Source of the DNA: Hyphomonadaceae bacterium ML37
GTDB lineage: Bacteria; Pseudomonadota; Alphaproteobacteria; Caulobacterales; Maricaulaceae
Assembly (NCBI GenBank): GCA_027627685.1
Contig: CP091241.1
Location: forward strand, 2,109,191 to 2,173,190
Reading direction: 5' to 3'
Length of the DNA stretch: 64,000 nucleotides
Made by a program: the position numbers and the translations under genes
Part shown: positions 37,226-45,751 of the stretch, piece after piece
Layout of the letters: the number at the start of each line of letters is the position of its first letter
How positions within the stretch are numbered: position 1 is the stretch's first letter
Notes under the pieces: generated by a model
Seen by the model: only the letters and a program-made list of their open reading frames with translations
Databases searched by the model: none
What the model was told of the DNA's origin: nothing

Positions 37226-38194
37226 ATGGATACGCATCGCAACACCAGACGTGTAGGCCTCTATCCCCCCATCGACGCGGCCCGCAGCGGCCATCTTGAT
37301 GTCGGCGAGGGCCACCGGGTCTATTACGAAGAGTGCGGGCGCACCGACGGCCTGCCGGTTGTGGCCCTGCACGGCGGGCCCGGAGGCGGCGCGGCGCCGG
37401 CCATGCGCCGCTTCTTCGATCCGCGCCTCTACCGCATCATCATTTTCGATCAGCGCGGCTGCGGCCGCTCCACCCCCCATGGCGACGTGGAGGCCAATGA
37501 CACCGGACGCCTCATTGGCGATATGGAGCAGCTGCGCGCCCATCTGGGCGTCGACCGGTGGGTGGTGTTCGGCGGGTCCTGGGGCGCGACGCTGGCGCTG
37601 GCCTATGCGCGCGCCTGCCGCGATCAGGTCATCGCCCTGATCCTGCGCGGCGTGTTCGCGTGCACGCGCAGCGAGATCGACTGGTTCTACCGCGACGGCG
37701 CCAACCGCCTGTTCCCCGACGCGTGGGAGCGGCTGACGGCCCGTCTGACCGCTGCCGAGCGCGGCGATGTGCTCAAGGCCTATCACCGCCGCCTGTCGCG
37801 CGATGCGGAGGCGCGCCGCGATGACGCCATTGAATGGGCGCGCTGGGAAAGCGCGCTGATCAGCCTGCACGCCGACCCGTCCGCCGCCTCGCCCGAACCG
37901 CGCCGCGCCGACGCGCTGGCTCGCATGGAGACCCATTACTTCATCCATGGCGGCTTCCTCGACTATGACGGCGTGCTGCTGGATGAAACCGATCACCTCA
38001 AGGACATCCCCGGCATCATCGTCCAGGGCCGCTATGACATGGTGACGCCCGCGCAGACCGCCTGGCGCCTCGCCAAGGCCTGGCCGGGGGCCCGGCTGGA
38101 CATCATCCCCGACGCGGGCCACGCCGCGGGCGAGCCGGGCACGATCGACGCGCTGGTGCGCGCCACCGACAATATGGCGCGGCGTTTCGCCTGA
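37226..38194 (+). CDS. pip: Prolyl aminopeptidase
   Basis: Alpha/beta-hydrolase that removes N-terminal proline (S33 family). The 322-residue product has the oxyanion-hole HGGPGGGAAPAM and DQRGCGRSTPHG. The nucleophile elbow is GGSWGATLAL (Ser118), and the remaining triad residues are Asp271 (GRYDMVTPAQT) and His299 (DAGHAAGE). Length and motifs match cytosolic Pip. It is monocistronic in appearance, and the next gene starts 141 bases on with its own Pho-box-like promoter. Confidence 0.93.
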   Translation: MDTHRNTRRVGLYPPIDAARSGHLDVGEGHRVYYEECGRTDGLPVVALHGGPGGGAAPAMRRFFDPRLYRIIIFDQRGCGRSTPHGDVEANDTGRLIGDMEQLRAHLGVDRWVVFGGSWGATLALAYARACRDQVIALILRGVFACTRSEIDWFYRDGANRLFPDAWERLTARLTAAERGDVLKAYHRRLSRDAEARRDDAIEWARWESALISLHADPSAASPEPRRADALARMETHYFIHGGFLDYDGVLLDETDHLKDIPGIIVQGRYDMVTPAQTAWRLAKAWPGARLDIIPDAGHAAGEPGTIDALVRATDNMARRFA

Positions 38195-38257
38195 ATTGAG
38201 CCGGACCGCGCGACGCTGGGGTGTGTGAGCGGGCTGGCCGGGGCGCACTTCCGGCCC

Positions 38258-38291
38258 ATGTCATGGCGGCGTGACAAACCGGCCCTAGATT
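38258..38291 (+). promoter_or_regulatory. Pho-box-like site and -10 element of the alkaline phosphatase gene
   Basis: TGTCAT at 38259-38264 and GTGAC at 38271-38275 are spaced as in the pstC-proximal box (TGTCAT-N6-GTGAC). They are followed exactly 10 bases later by a -10-like TAGATT at 38286-38291. PhoB sites replace the -35 element in known Pho promoters, so the geometry fits an activated promoter. The start codon lies 45 bases downstream. Confidence 0.65.
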
Positions 38292-38335
38292 TGGCTCCGA
38301 TCCGAGTTCCATCCCGACTGGAGGCTTCGCCGCCC

Positions 38336-39931
38336 ATGATCCGTTTTCGTTATTTCGCCGCCGCCGCCGCCGCCGCAGCCGCCATCGCGCTGGCGCCCTC
38401 CGCCGCCCTCGCCGCCGAGGCCCCGGGCGCGCGCAATGTCATCCTGATGATCTCCGACGGCGCCGGCTTCAATGGCTGGCTTGCCGCCGACTATTACGAA
38501 GGCCGCGCGGGGACTCAGAGCTATCAGGCCGCCCGTCCCGACGGCACGGCGCCCTATGTCGGCGCATCAGCGCACTACGCTCTGCGCCTGATCGGGCCGG
38601 ACGGGTCGGTGCTCGAGAACAACCGCATTGATGCCGCACGAGGCGCCGAGGCCCAATACTATGATCCGCGCGATCGCTGGACCCGGCTGGAAGGCGCCTT
38701 CGACAATGATTTCGGCGACGTGTCCATCGCCTACACCTCCTATACCGACTCCGCGGCCGCCGGCACGGCGCTCCATACCGGGCGCAAGACCTCGCCCGGC
38801 CGGGTCAACATGACCTGGGACGGGATGCAGCGGCTGCAAACCATCGCGCATATCGCTCATGAGATGGGCCTGGCCACCGGCGCCATCGCGACGGTGCAGG
38901 TTTCCCACGCCACCCCGGCCTCGGCCTGGGCGCAAGTGGACTTTCGCAACCAGTACGCCGAGATTTTCCAGCAGATGTCTGACGGGCGCCTGGATGTGAT
39001 GATGGGCACGGGCAATCCCTATTTCGACGCCAACGGACGCCCGGTCGAGGAACCCAATGACCGCGCCTTCAACTTTGTCGGCGGCCGAGAGACCTGGGCG
39101 GCGCTCACCAGCGACGAGGGGCTGAACGGCTATATCCTCATCCGCGAGCGCGCCGCGTTTGAACAGCTGGCCGAAGGCGGCGGGCGGCTTCCCCAAAAGC
39201 TCATCGGCATCCTGCCTTCCACCGGCTCGCATCAGGCCACCCGCATGGACTTCCCTGCCGACCCCTCCACCCCGTCGGGCATGGCGTTCAACCCCGACAT
39301 GCCCGATCTCGCCACCATGAGCCGGGCGGCGCTCAATGTGCTCAATCAGGATCCGGACGGCTTCTTTCTCATGATCGAAGGCGGCGCGGTGGACTGGATG
39401 GGCCACGCCAACAACATGCCGCGCTTCATTGAAGAGCAGATGGACTTCAATGCCGCCGTCAACGCCGTCATCGACTGGGTGGAGACCCATTCCAGCTGGG
39501 ACGACACGCTGCTCATCGTCACCTCTGACCACGAAACCGGCGGCATCTGGGGTGAGGGCACGTTCGAGGCCGCCTCTGGCCTGTCCCAGCAGATCACGAT
39601 GGATCAGGAGATCCTGAACCAGACGCGCTTTGATCCCGAACGCGACCGCTTCGTGGAATTCCGCGCCGTGCAGGACCGCGGCGCCGGCGAAATTCCCGGC
39701 CATCAGTTCGCCTCGGGCAATCACACCAATGACCTGGTGCCGCTCTGGGCGCTGGGCGCGGGTTCGCACCTGTTCGGCCAGTTTGAACGCCATGACGCCT
39801 TCGCTGAAGCACTCTGGGGCGAGCCCTATGGCTGGGACGGCAATTATGTGGACAACACAGCCGTGTTCCATGTGATGAACGCGGTGCTGGCCAACCAGGC
39901 GCGGGCCGCAGCGCAGCAGGCGGCGGAGTAA
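38336..39931 (+). CDS. phoA: Alkaline phosphatase, PhoA family
   Basis: A 531-residue exported phosphomonoesterase. An Ala-rich signal peptide (cleaved near AALAAEAP) precedes metal-binding MISDGAG (Asp41). The phospho-Ser motif is YTDSAAAGTALHTGRKT (Ser139 nucleophile). Further metal ligands are in MIEGGAVDWMGHANN and TSDHETGG, and the late His is in FASGNHTNDLVPLWA. All canonical ligands can be traced. GGAG lies about 11 bases before the chosen ATG. A Pho-box-like site upstream predicts induction on phosphate starvation, together with the pst operon at the left edge. Confidence 0.92.
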   Translation: MIRFRYFAAAAAAAAAIALAPSAALAAEAPGARNVILMISDGAGFNGWLAADYYEGRAGTQSYQAARPDGTAPYVGASAHYALRLIGPDGSVLENNRIDAARGAEAQYYDPRDRWTRLEGAFDNDFGDVSIAYTSYTDSAAAGTALHTGRKTSPGRVNMTWDGMQRLQTIAHIAHEMGLATGAIATVQVSHATPASAWAQVDFRNQYAEIFQQMSDGRLDVMMGTGNPYFDANGRPVEEPNDRAFNFVGGRETWAALTSDEGLNGYILIRERAAFEQLAEGGGRLPQKLIGILPSTGSHQATRMDFPADPSTPSGMAFNPDMPDLATMSRAALNVLNQDPDGFFLMIEGGAVDWMGHANNMPRFIEEQMDFNAAVNAVIDWVETHSSWDDTLLIVTSDHETGGIWGEGTFEAASGLSQQITMDQEILNQTRFDPERDRFVEFRAVQDRGAGEIPGHQFASGNHTNDLVPLWALGAGSHLFGQFERHDAFAEALWGEPYGWDGNYVDNTAVFHVMNAVLANQARAAAQQAAE

Positions 39932-39980
39932 GCGGCGGGGAAGCAAAGGAACGCCAGCCCCTTCAATCCCCAACCCCTGC

Positions 39981-40103
39981 TTTCCCGGAAACCGCGAAGC
40001 GGTTGTCCGGGACCCATCCCGATATGTCTGAGCTGCTCAAGCGGTTGAAAACTCGGGTGGATGGATCCCGGCTCGCGCCGGCACAAGGCCGGGGCTTCCG
40101 GGA
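39981..40103. repeat. Dispersed intergenic inverted-repeat element, copy 2
   Basis: It shares the internal inverted pair of the 11801-11931 element: CCGGGACCCATCC at 40007-40019 and GGATGGATCCCGG at 40059-40071. The outer ends TTTCCCGG and CTTCCGGGA are also similar, but the central sequence differs. It lies between the convergent phoA-like and nitrilase-like genes and may act as a transcription-ending hairpin. Confidence 0.7.
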
Positions 40104-40153
40104 CGGCAGCGTCTGATGATCATGTCTCCAGCCGCCTACTGAGGACACGCCCC

Positions 40154-41299
40154 CTACGGCGCCTCGAAGACGCCCGCATCCCGCAGCGCCGCAATCCGCC
40201 CGCGCTGGCGCTCGATGGCCTCGCCCTGGGTCAGCATGCGGCCGTCCGCCATGGCGTTGGGCTCTTGCGACCCGCCGGCCTCATAACCCGGCGCGAAGGC
40301 GGCCAGCGGCAGGCGGGTGAGCAGATTGCTCATGCCGGTGCGATTGCGCGCGGCGCGCAGAGCAGGCAAGTCCAGGATGGCGTTGGCGTTGAGGCTCTCG
40401 CCCGGACCGGCTTCAGCCAGCACGCGGCCATTCCAGTCGACAATCTTGCTCATGGCGTCGGTGGAGGCGGACGGCACCGGCGTGCCGGTAATCTCGGCGG
40501 AGTTGGCCGACACCACATAGGCCATGTTCTCGATGGCCCGCGCGCGCTTGGAGAGATCCTTGACGGTGAGCTGCGGCGAGCCGACCTCGGAGGTGGGGTG
40601 GAGGAAAATCTCCGCGCCCTTCAGCGCCTGCATGCGCGCGATTTCCGGATACAGGATTTCCTCCGACGCGATGGAGCCGATGACGCCGATATCCGTGCGC
40701 GCCACGGGGAAGACCGCGTCATACCCATAAATATCAAGATACCGGTCCCACACGTCGTAGGGCGTGGGCGTGTAGAGCGAGATCATGCGCCGGTAGCGCA
40801 GCACCGTCTCGCCATTGGGCGCGATCAGGAAATTGGTCTGGAAATAAAGCTGCGGGAAGTTCTCGTCATTCTCATAGGCGTTGCCGCCGAGATACACGCC
40901 GTAGCGCTGGGCCAACGCCGCCAGCGCCTCATACTCCGCCCCGCCGATATCCAGCGCCGCCTTGGCCTTCCACTCCTCGCGGCTTTCGCGCAGCGGAAAG
41001 CCGGTGAGAAAGTATTCGGGCAGGCAGACGAGTTTCAGCTCTGTGCCGTTGAAGGTGCGCAGGAAGCCCTTGGACGCCGCGATCTGCCCGCCAATGCGCG
41101 CGATCGAGGCCATCATGCGCGCGCGCGCCGCGTCCACGCTGGCATCCTGATTGACCGCATCGCACACCAGCTGCAGCGCGCAGGCCGAATAGCGCGGATC
41201 AGCCGCTTGCCCGCGCGCCGCGCCCGGAAAGGAGGCCGCAGCCGCTGCAGAGAGCGCCAGCGCGCCTGCGCCGGTGACCAGATCACGCCGTGTCGTCAT
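40154..41299 (-). CDS. Nitrilase-superfamily protein with Ser at the catalytic Cys position (paralogue 1)
   Basis: A 381-residue CN-hydrolase-fold protein with a Tat-like leader (TTRRDLVTGAGALALSAAAA), so it is probably exported. The Glu of the triad is at 95 (VCLPEYFLTGFP). At the Lys position the sequence reads LRYRRMIS (Arg170/171). At the nucleophile position IASEEILYPE has Ser212 where active nitrilases have Cys. The alignment is by eye from the conserved PE motif seven residues on. GGAG lies 7 bases before the ATG. It is the last gene of the 40-48 kb cluster and overlaps MmcQ by 17 bases. It may be catalytically altered or non-hydrolytic. Confidence 0.82.
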   Translation of the reverse strand: MTTRRDLVTGAGALALSAAAAASFPGAARGQAADPRYSACALQLVCDAVNQDASVDAARARMMASIARIGGQIAASKGFLRTFNGTELKLVCLPEYFLTGFPLRESREEWKAKAALDIGGAEYEALAALAQRYGVYLGGNAYENDENFPQLYFQTNFLIAPNGETVLRYRRMISLYTPTPYDVWDRYLDIYGYDAVFPVARTDIGVIGSIASEEILYPEIARMQALKGAEIFLHPTSEVGSPQLTVKDLSKRARAIENMAYVVSANSAEITGTPVPSASTDAMSKIVDWNGRVLAEAGPGESLNANAILDLPALRAARNRTGMSNLLTRLPLAAFAPGYEAGGSQEPNAMADGRMLTQGEAIERQRGRIAALRDAGVFEAP

Positions 41300-41684
41300 G
41301 GCCAAACTCCTTCAATCGGTGGGCGTTTTGCGCGTCCCAGTCTTTCAGAAATCGCTTGGGCGCCTGCTGGCGCCAGACCTTGAACAGATTGCCACGCGCC
41401 CAGTTGGCGTCGAACGCGTCCGGGCGCATCAGTATGAGGCCGTGGGGCTTGTGATGATCGGTGATGAAGAACACCTCCGGCGCGGCCTCAAGCAGAAACT
41501 CCTGCTCCTCGCGCGCCACCTTGAACACCGGCGCGTCGGCGAATTGCTGCGGCGCCCACCAGGTCCACAGCTTGCCATGGGCTTTCAGCCCCGGATTGCC
41601 CCAGGACACGCTGTCCTCCACCCCCGGCAGGTCCAGCGCCAGCGCGAACGCACGCAGATCATCCCACCCGCGCAAGCCGCTCAT
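41283..41684 (-). CDS. MmcQ/YjbR-family protein
   Basis: A 133-residue small protein of the MmcQ/YjbR (double-wing DNA-binding-like) family. Typical features are the N-terminal LALDLPGVEDSVSWGNPGLK, ITDHHKPHGLILMRPDA and a C-terminal SLLRQ-like region (WRQQAPKRFLKDWD). Its function is not established in any organism. Its start overlaps the deacetylase stop by 4 bases and its end overlaps the nitrilase start, so it belongs to the same transcript. Confidence 0.85.
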   Translation of the reverse strand: MSGLRGWDDLRAFALALDLPGVEDSVSWGNPGLKAHGKLWTWWAPQQFADAPVFKVAREEQEFLLEAAPEVFFITDHHKPHGLILMRPDAFDANWARGNLFKVWRQQAPKRFLKDWDAQNAHRLKEFGHDDTA

Positions 41685-42604
41685 AGGGCCGCCGCGGCGA
41701 ACGCGCCGGCAATCTCATCCGCCCCCGCACACCACACCGCCTCATCCCCGGCGAGCCCGTCCAGCAGCGCCTCCAGCGCCGTGATCCGGAACGGCTGTCC
41801 GGCCACAAACGGGGTGAGCTGAAAGCCCAGCACCGACGCGCCGCGCGCGGCGTGTTCGGACTTGAGGTAATCCTTCGCTTCGAAAATCTGGCGCACCCAG
41901 CACGCCTCGTCCTGCTTGCGCTCGATCAGAAGCTTGAAATCCTCCAGCTCGTTTGAGAGCGGCAGCGCGGCGAGCGGGCCTTGTTCGGTGCGAAGTGCGA
42001 GTGGAACGCTGTCACTCTCCCAGTCCAGCACCCGGGTGAAACCGGCCTCGGTAAGCAGGTCGGGCGTGTTGAAGCTCTGCTGGCGCGCAGGCGACAACCA
42101 GGTCACCGGCGTGAGCCCTGCGGCCTCAAACATGACCCGAACCTGGCCGATCTTGTCCCGCTCAGCCTGTGTTTCGTCACCTGAATGATGGATAGCCGCC
42201 CCGTGCAGCCCCGCCGCGGCGATCTCGTGTCCATCATTTGCAATCGCGTCTATCAACGGCGCCGCCCGCTCCAAAAGCGCCGCCGACACCGCGAACGTCG
42301 CCGTCAGCCCGCGCTCACGCAAAGCCTTAAGGATGCGGAACACCCCAACCCGGTTGCCATAATCACGCGAGGTGAAATGGCGCAAGTCGGGAAAAGGCGT
42401 AACCATTCCATGGGGATGGGCGACGGGCGCCTTGCCTGGATCAATCGGGTGATACTCACACGCCACCACGATCATCGCGGCCAGCTTCGCCCCGGACGCC
42501 AGACGCACCGGCGCGCGGTCCTTGGCCAGCGCCCAGTCATACCGGTCCATGTCCTGGCCATAGCCGCGCTTCGGATAATTGAGATAGGACCTGTCGAGGC
42601 TCAT
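41681..42604 (-). CDS. Polysaccharide-deacetylase-fold protein, PuuE-like (paralogue 1)
   Basis: A 307-residue NodB/PuuE-fold protein. The N-terminal region has HPHGMVTPFPDLRHFTSRDYGNRVG, in which the RDYGNRVG motif is shared with allantoinase PuuE-type deacetylases. Possible metal-site residues are in GHEIAAAGLHGAAIHHSGDE. The canonical S-HG motif is altered to GLHG. There is no signal peptide. Members of this group open cyclic ureides or remove N-acyl groups. It is paralogous to the gene at 43368, from which it is separated by a VapBC-type module. Confidence 0.83.
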   Translation of the reverse strand: MSLDRSYLNYPKRGYGQDMDRYDWALAKDRAPVRLASGAKLAAMIVVACEYHPIDPGKAPVAHPHGMVTPFPDLRHFTSRDYGNRVGVFRILKALRERGLTATFAVSAALLERAAPLIDAIANDGHEIAAAGLHGAAIHHSGDETQAERDKIGQVRVMFEAAGLTPVTWLSPARQQSFNTPDLLTEAGFTRVLDWESDSVPLALRTEQGPLAALPLSNELEDFKLLIERKQDEACWVRQIFEAKDYLKSEHAARGASVLGFQLTPFVAGQPFRITALEALLDGLAGDEAVWCAGADEIAGAFAAAAL

Positions 42605-42641
42605 GGGCGGCTTCCCTGAATGGCGCCGCCAATCTGGCGCG

Positions 42642-43046
42642 CTAGAGCGACATCACCAGCCGATGGCCGACGAGTTTGCGGTCGCGGCTGAGCAGGACCG
42701 CCCCTTCCGCTTCGGCCTGAATGAGCAGCATCTCGTCGAACGGATCGCCGTGAGCCAGCGGCGGGTCGAGGGGCAAGGCGGGTTGTTCGGCCCGCAACGC
42801 CACGAGCCTGAAACGGGGCGCATCGGCCTTGAGCGTCTGCAAGACGGCATCGGGTGAAATCGGCCCCTTGCGCTCGCCAAACCGGTTTCGCGCATGCCAT
42901 TTCATCCGGATTTCCCAGATGGAAATCGCGCTGACCAGCCAGGGCAACGTCGCCGTTTCCAGCGCCTCGGCCTCGGTGGAACGAATGCTGGGGTAGTCGC
43001 CTGCGAGGAACATCACAAAATGCGTGTCCAGCAGGATACGGCTCAC
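42642..43046 (-). CDS. VapC-type PIN-domain toxin
   Basis: A 134-residue PIN ribonuclease. The acidic metal-site residues are present: Asp7 (MSRILLDTHF), Glu45 (ISIWEIRMK), Asp101/104 (HGDPFDEMLL) and Asp122 (LLSRDRKL). VapC toxins cut tRNA or rRNA and are neutralised by a partner antitoxin. The antitoxin gene directly upstream overlaps it by 4 bases. The pair lies between two deacetylase paralogues of another operon. Confidence 0.9.
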   Translation of the reverse strand: MSRILLDTHFVMFLAGDYPSIRSTEAEALETATLPWLVSAISIWEIRMKWHARNRFGERKGPISPDAVLQTLKADAPRFRLVALRAEQPALPLDPPLAHGDPFDEMLLIQAEAEGAVLLSRDRKLVGHRLVMSL

Positions 43047-43327
43047 GCCACATCCTCCTCGTCATCCTTGTCGAGACCAAGGACCTCCCGGCTAAATGCC
43101 GGATCATCAAACTCCTCCTGCCAGTGGTCCCCGATCGCTTCAACGCCCAACTCGCGGCGGCGGCGGTCGAGCGCATCGAACGTATCCTGAATGCGCCAGG
43201 GCTTTGCGGCATATGTCTCCAGCGCCTCACGTGCCAGCGCCTCGACCGAGACGCCGCGTTCGGCGGCCCGCCTGCGCAGCGCGTCATGGACGTGGTCGGG
43301 CAGTTTGCGGATGGTGATCGCGGACAT
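43043..43327 (-). CDS. Ribbon-helix-helix antitoxin of the VapBC-type pair
   Basis: A 94-residue protein. The N-terminus SAITIRKLPDHVHDALRRRA is a ribbon-helix-helix (FitA/CopG-type) DNA-binding domain, and the acidic C-terminus (DWEEF-like, ending KDDEEDVA) should bind the toxin. It should autorepress through the paired palindromes at 43349-43371, immediately upstream. It overlaps the toxin gene by 4 bases. Confidence 0.88.
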   Translation of the reverse strand: MSAITIRKLPDHVHDALRRRAAERGVSVEALAREALETYAAKPWRIQDTFDALDRRRRELGVEAIGDHWQEEFDDPAFSREVLGLDKDDEEDVA

Positions 43328-43348
43328 GGGATCGCCTCATGGGAGAAA

Positions 43349-43371
43349 GTGATATCACGCGATGATATCAT
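43349..43371. promoter_or_regulatory. Operator-like tandem palindromes before the antitoxin gene
   Basis: Two near-identical palindromes, GTGATATCAC (43349-43358) and ATGATATCAT (43362-43371), are centred 13 bases apart, 22 bases before the antitoxin ATG. This geometry fits cooperative binding of ribbon-helix-helix dimers. The second palindrome contains the stop codon of the upstream deacetylase gene. Confidence 0.72.
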
Positions 43372-44318
43372 GATCCGCCCCAAGCGTCGAACGCTGTTCC
43401 GCCAGCCTTGAGGCCCTTTTCGTCAAGATCTTCCTGCACCGCGTCCCAGCAATGCTCGCGGAAATGCCCGGCGATTTCCTGCGCCGTGGCGAACCAGACA
43501 TCGTCTGTGTGACCGGTGATGTGGACGAGCGCGGTTTCAAACGCGCGCAGGCGATGGGGCTGGCTGACGAGGTAGGCATGCAGCGGAATGCACATCACCG
43601 TGCCGCTCTCCTCGCCCTCGCGCAGCAATTGGTCGAACTGGCGCTTGAGCACGTCGACATAGCGCCAGGGGTCCATGGCGAGCTGGCCGTACGTGATGAC
43701 GTCATTGACCTCGAGCGAATAGGGCATGGAGACGAGCTTGCCGGTTTTCGTCTTCACCGGCTGGGGCTGGTCGTCCTGGAACAGGTCGCACGTGTACCAT
43801 AAGTCGTGCTCGGCGATGAGGTCGAGCGTGCGCGTCGTGTGGGTCAGGGCCGGCGCCAGATAGCCGCGAATGCGCTGGCCGGTGGCGGCCTCCACCGTGG
43901 CGATGGAATCGGCGAGGACCGCGCGCTCCTGCGCCTCATCCATCTCATAGGAGAAGCGCGTATTATAGATGCCGTGGGAGAAGAACTCCCAGCCGCGCTG
44001 CGCGCACGCCTCGATGATCTCCGGGCAATGGTCGCACATGGCCACGTTCAGGCTGACCGAACCGCGCAAGCCTTGCCGGTCCATCATCTCCATCAGCCGC
44101 CAGTGCCCCACGCGGTTGCCATAGTCGCGCTGGGAATAGCCGGTCACATCCGGCGCCGGACGCGGCCAGCCGGGACGCTTGGGATTTTTCGGCGGATCGA
44201 ACTCGTAGAATTCGATATTGGGCGCGACCCAGAAGGCGAGTTTCTTATCCCCGGGCCATTCGATTTTCGGCCGCCCGCTATACGGGTTGTAGTCATAGAG
44301 ATTGGGGTCGGTGGTCAT
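43368..44318 (-). CDS. Polysaccharide-deacetylase-fold protein, PuuE-like (paralogue 2)
   Basis: A 316-residue PuuE-like deacetylase-fold protein. The SQRDYGNRVGHWRLMEMMDR motif and RGWEFFSHGIYNTR are intact, and the metal-site SHG is better preserved than in the paralogue at 41681. LVSMPYSLEVNDVITYG and MCIPLHAYLVSQPHRL complete the family pattern (allantoinase PuuE/chitin-deacetylase-like). It probably acts on a C-N bond of a small cyclic or N-acyl substrate in the cytoplasm. It starts with an ATGA overlap with the isochorismatase-like gene. Confidence 0.86.
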   Translation of the reverse strand: MTTDPNLYDYNPYSGRPKIEWPGDKKLAFWVAPNIEFYEFDPPKNPKRPGWPRPAPDVTGYSQRDYGNRVGHWRLMEMMDRQGLRGSVSLNVAMCDHCPEIIEACAQRGWEFFSHGIYNTRFSYEMDEAQERAVLADSIATVEAATGQRIRGYLAPALTHTTRTLDLIAEHDLWYTCDLFQDDQPQPVKTKTGKLVSMPYSLEVNDVITYGQLAMDPWRYVDVLKRQFDQLLREGEESGTVMCIPLHAYLVSQPHRLRAFETALVHITGHTDDVWFATAQEIAGHFREHCWDAVQEDLDEKGLKAGGTAFDAWGGS

Positions 44319-45022
44319 GAACGCGCCCCACCCCCATACCCCTCCAGCCACTCATACACCTCTCTCACCGCGACCACGTCGGCGTACTTGATCAGCAGGT
44401 CCGTGAGATTGGCGAAGTGATAGCTTTCATGCTTGTCGGCCACGCATTCGATGGGAACTATGGTGCGGTAGCCGTGGGACAGCGCGTCCACCGCCGTGGC
44501 GCGCACGCAGCCCGAGGTGGACCCGCCGGTGACCACCACCGTGTCGACGCGATGCCAGGTCAGAAAGCTCGCCAGCGGGGTTTCGAAGAAGGCGCTCGGC
44601 ATGCGCTTGGTATAGACGGCGTCCACGCGCTGATCGATCTCGACCCGGTCGTCGAAGGCGTGGCGGTCCGAGCCGTATTTGATGTTCTGCAAGGAATCGG
44701 GCGTGTCGGTGCGCGTGCCCCAGACGCCGGCGTCCGCCGCATTGTCCATATAGGCCACATGGGTCCACACAACGGGCAGGCCCTTGGCGCGCGCGGCTTT
44801 GGAAATCGCGTTAATATGGGTCAGCTGGTCAGGGTCCGTCACATAGGCCGTCCTGGGAAACAGGTCGGGCCGGGTATAGGCCTTTTGCGGGTCCACATTG
44901 ACGATGGCGAGCCGCTCGCCAAAGCCGAAGCGGGCGCGGGCCGGATTGGCGCGCACCTCCTCGAAAATCTCGCGCGCCGTTTTGTCGGAGCGGATCATGG
45001 TGGGCTCGAAACGCTGGGTCAT
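44315..45022 (-). CDS. Isochorismatase-family cysteine hydrolase
   Basis: A 235-residue cytosolic hydrolase related to N-carbamoylsarcosine amidase and RutB. The triad is intact: Asp44 (AIVNVDPQKAY), Lys139 (VYTKRMPSAF) and Cys172 (GGSTSGCVRATAVDA). The loop before the Cys supplies the usual cis-peptide. Such enzymes cleave amide or carbamoyl C-N bonds. It is tightly linked: 3 bases after the CpcT-like gene and a 4-base overlap with the PuuE-like gene, suggesting successive steps on one substrate. Confidence 0.9.
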   Translation of the reverse strand: MTQRFEPTMIRSDKTAREIFEEVRANPARARFGFGERLAIVNVDPQKAYTRPDLFPRTAYVTDPDQLTHINAISKAARAKGLPVVWTHVAYMDNAADAGVWGTRTDTPDSLQNIKYGSDRHAFDDRVEIDQRVDAVYTKRMPSAFFETPLASFLTWHRVDTVVVTGGSTSGCVRATAVDALSHGYRTIVPIECVADKHESYHFANLTDLLIKYADVVAVREVYEWLEGYGGGARS

Positions 45023-45025
45023 GCC

Positions 45026-45751
45026 TTACTGTCCTTGCGGCGCGGGTCCTGAGACCCGGTCATAATGATTGGCGATGCCGCCCTCGGGCGCAAACGCGTA
45101 TTCGCCGTCATCCTGATAGCGTCCGGCCTCGTCATGGGTGAATAGGTCGGCCGAGATGGTGAATTCGGCCGTGATGACCAGCGTGCGGCCCGTGCGCCGG
45201 GAGTCCATCCGGCAGTCGCCATCCGCGATCTCGCCACGGTAGAGCGCACCACCGCCCGTCCAGTAGAAGTCGCAGCCCGGGTCAAACCGCTCCAGCTCAT
45301 CGGGCGTTACACCCGCCAGCCGCTCCGCACGCGCGCCGCTCTCTGCAAACGCTTCAGGTGTGCGCAGCGTCCACACCGCCATGGCCAGGCGTCCGTCCGC
45401 GTCCGGCGCGTCGGCGAACTGGTAGAGGCGCTGCCGGTAGACCGGTCCATCCGGCCCGCCGGTGTGAAGCTGGGCGTAAATGAGCGCGCCCGCCATCGCC
45501 TCGCTCCGCGCCGGCTGGTGGATGACATGCAGGCGCGTGCGGCCGTCGGCGGCGGCCTGGGCGGCGTTGTCGAACTGCCCGGTCAGCATCACCGCGAGCG
45601 CGGCGCCGGTGAGGCCAGCCTCCGGCAATGGGGCAGCCGAAGCGCCTGCGCCGGCCGCGAGCTCGCCGCCCACATTCGATCCGGCGCCGCACCCGGCCAG
45701 CGCCAGCGCACCCAGCGCCATGATCGCCGCTCTGACCGCCCCGGCCCTCAT
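45026..45751 (-). CDS. CpcT/CpeT-like lipoprotein
   Basis: A 241-residue lipoprotein (lipobox LAGC, Cys at about 21). The domain carries GALIYAQLHTGGPDGPVYRQ then RLYQFADA, FDPGCDFYWTGGGALYRGEI and CRMDSRRTGRTLVITAEFTI. These are positions conserved in the CpcT/CpeT (DUF1001) family. In cyanobacteria that family attaches phycobilins to cysteine. No phycobiliprotein or bilin synthesis gene is in the window, so the function here is unknown; the fold is a lipocalin-like barrel in known structures. It overlaps the nitrilase-like gene by 4 bases (ATGA). Confidence 0.72.
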   Translation of the reverse strand: MRAGAVRAAIMALGALALAGCGAGSNVGGELAAGAGASAAPLPEAGLTGAALAVMLTGQFDNAAQAAADGRTRLHVIHQPARSEAMAGALIYAQLHTGGPDGPVYRQRLYQFADAPDADGRLAMAVWTLRTPEAFAESGARAERLAGVTPDELERFDPGCDFYWTGGGALYRGEIADGDCRMDSRRTGRTLVITAEFTISADLFTHDEAGRYQDDGEYAFAPEGGIANHYDRVSGPAPQGQ

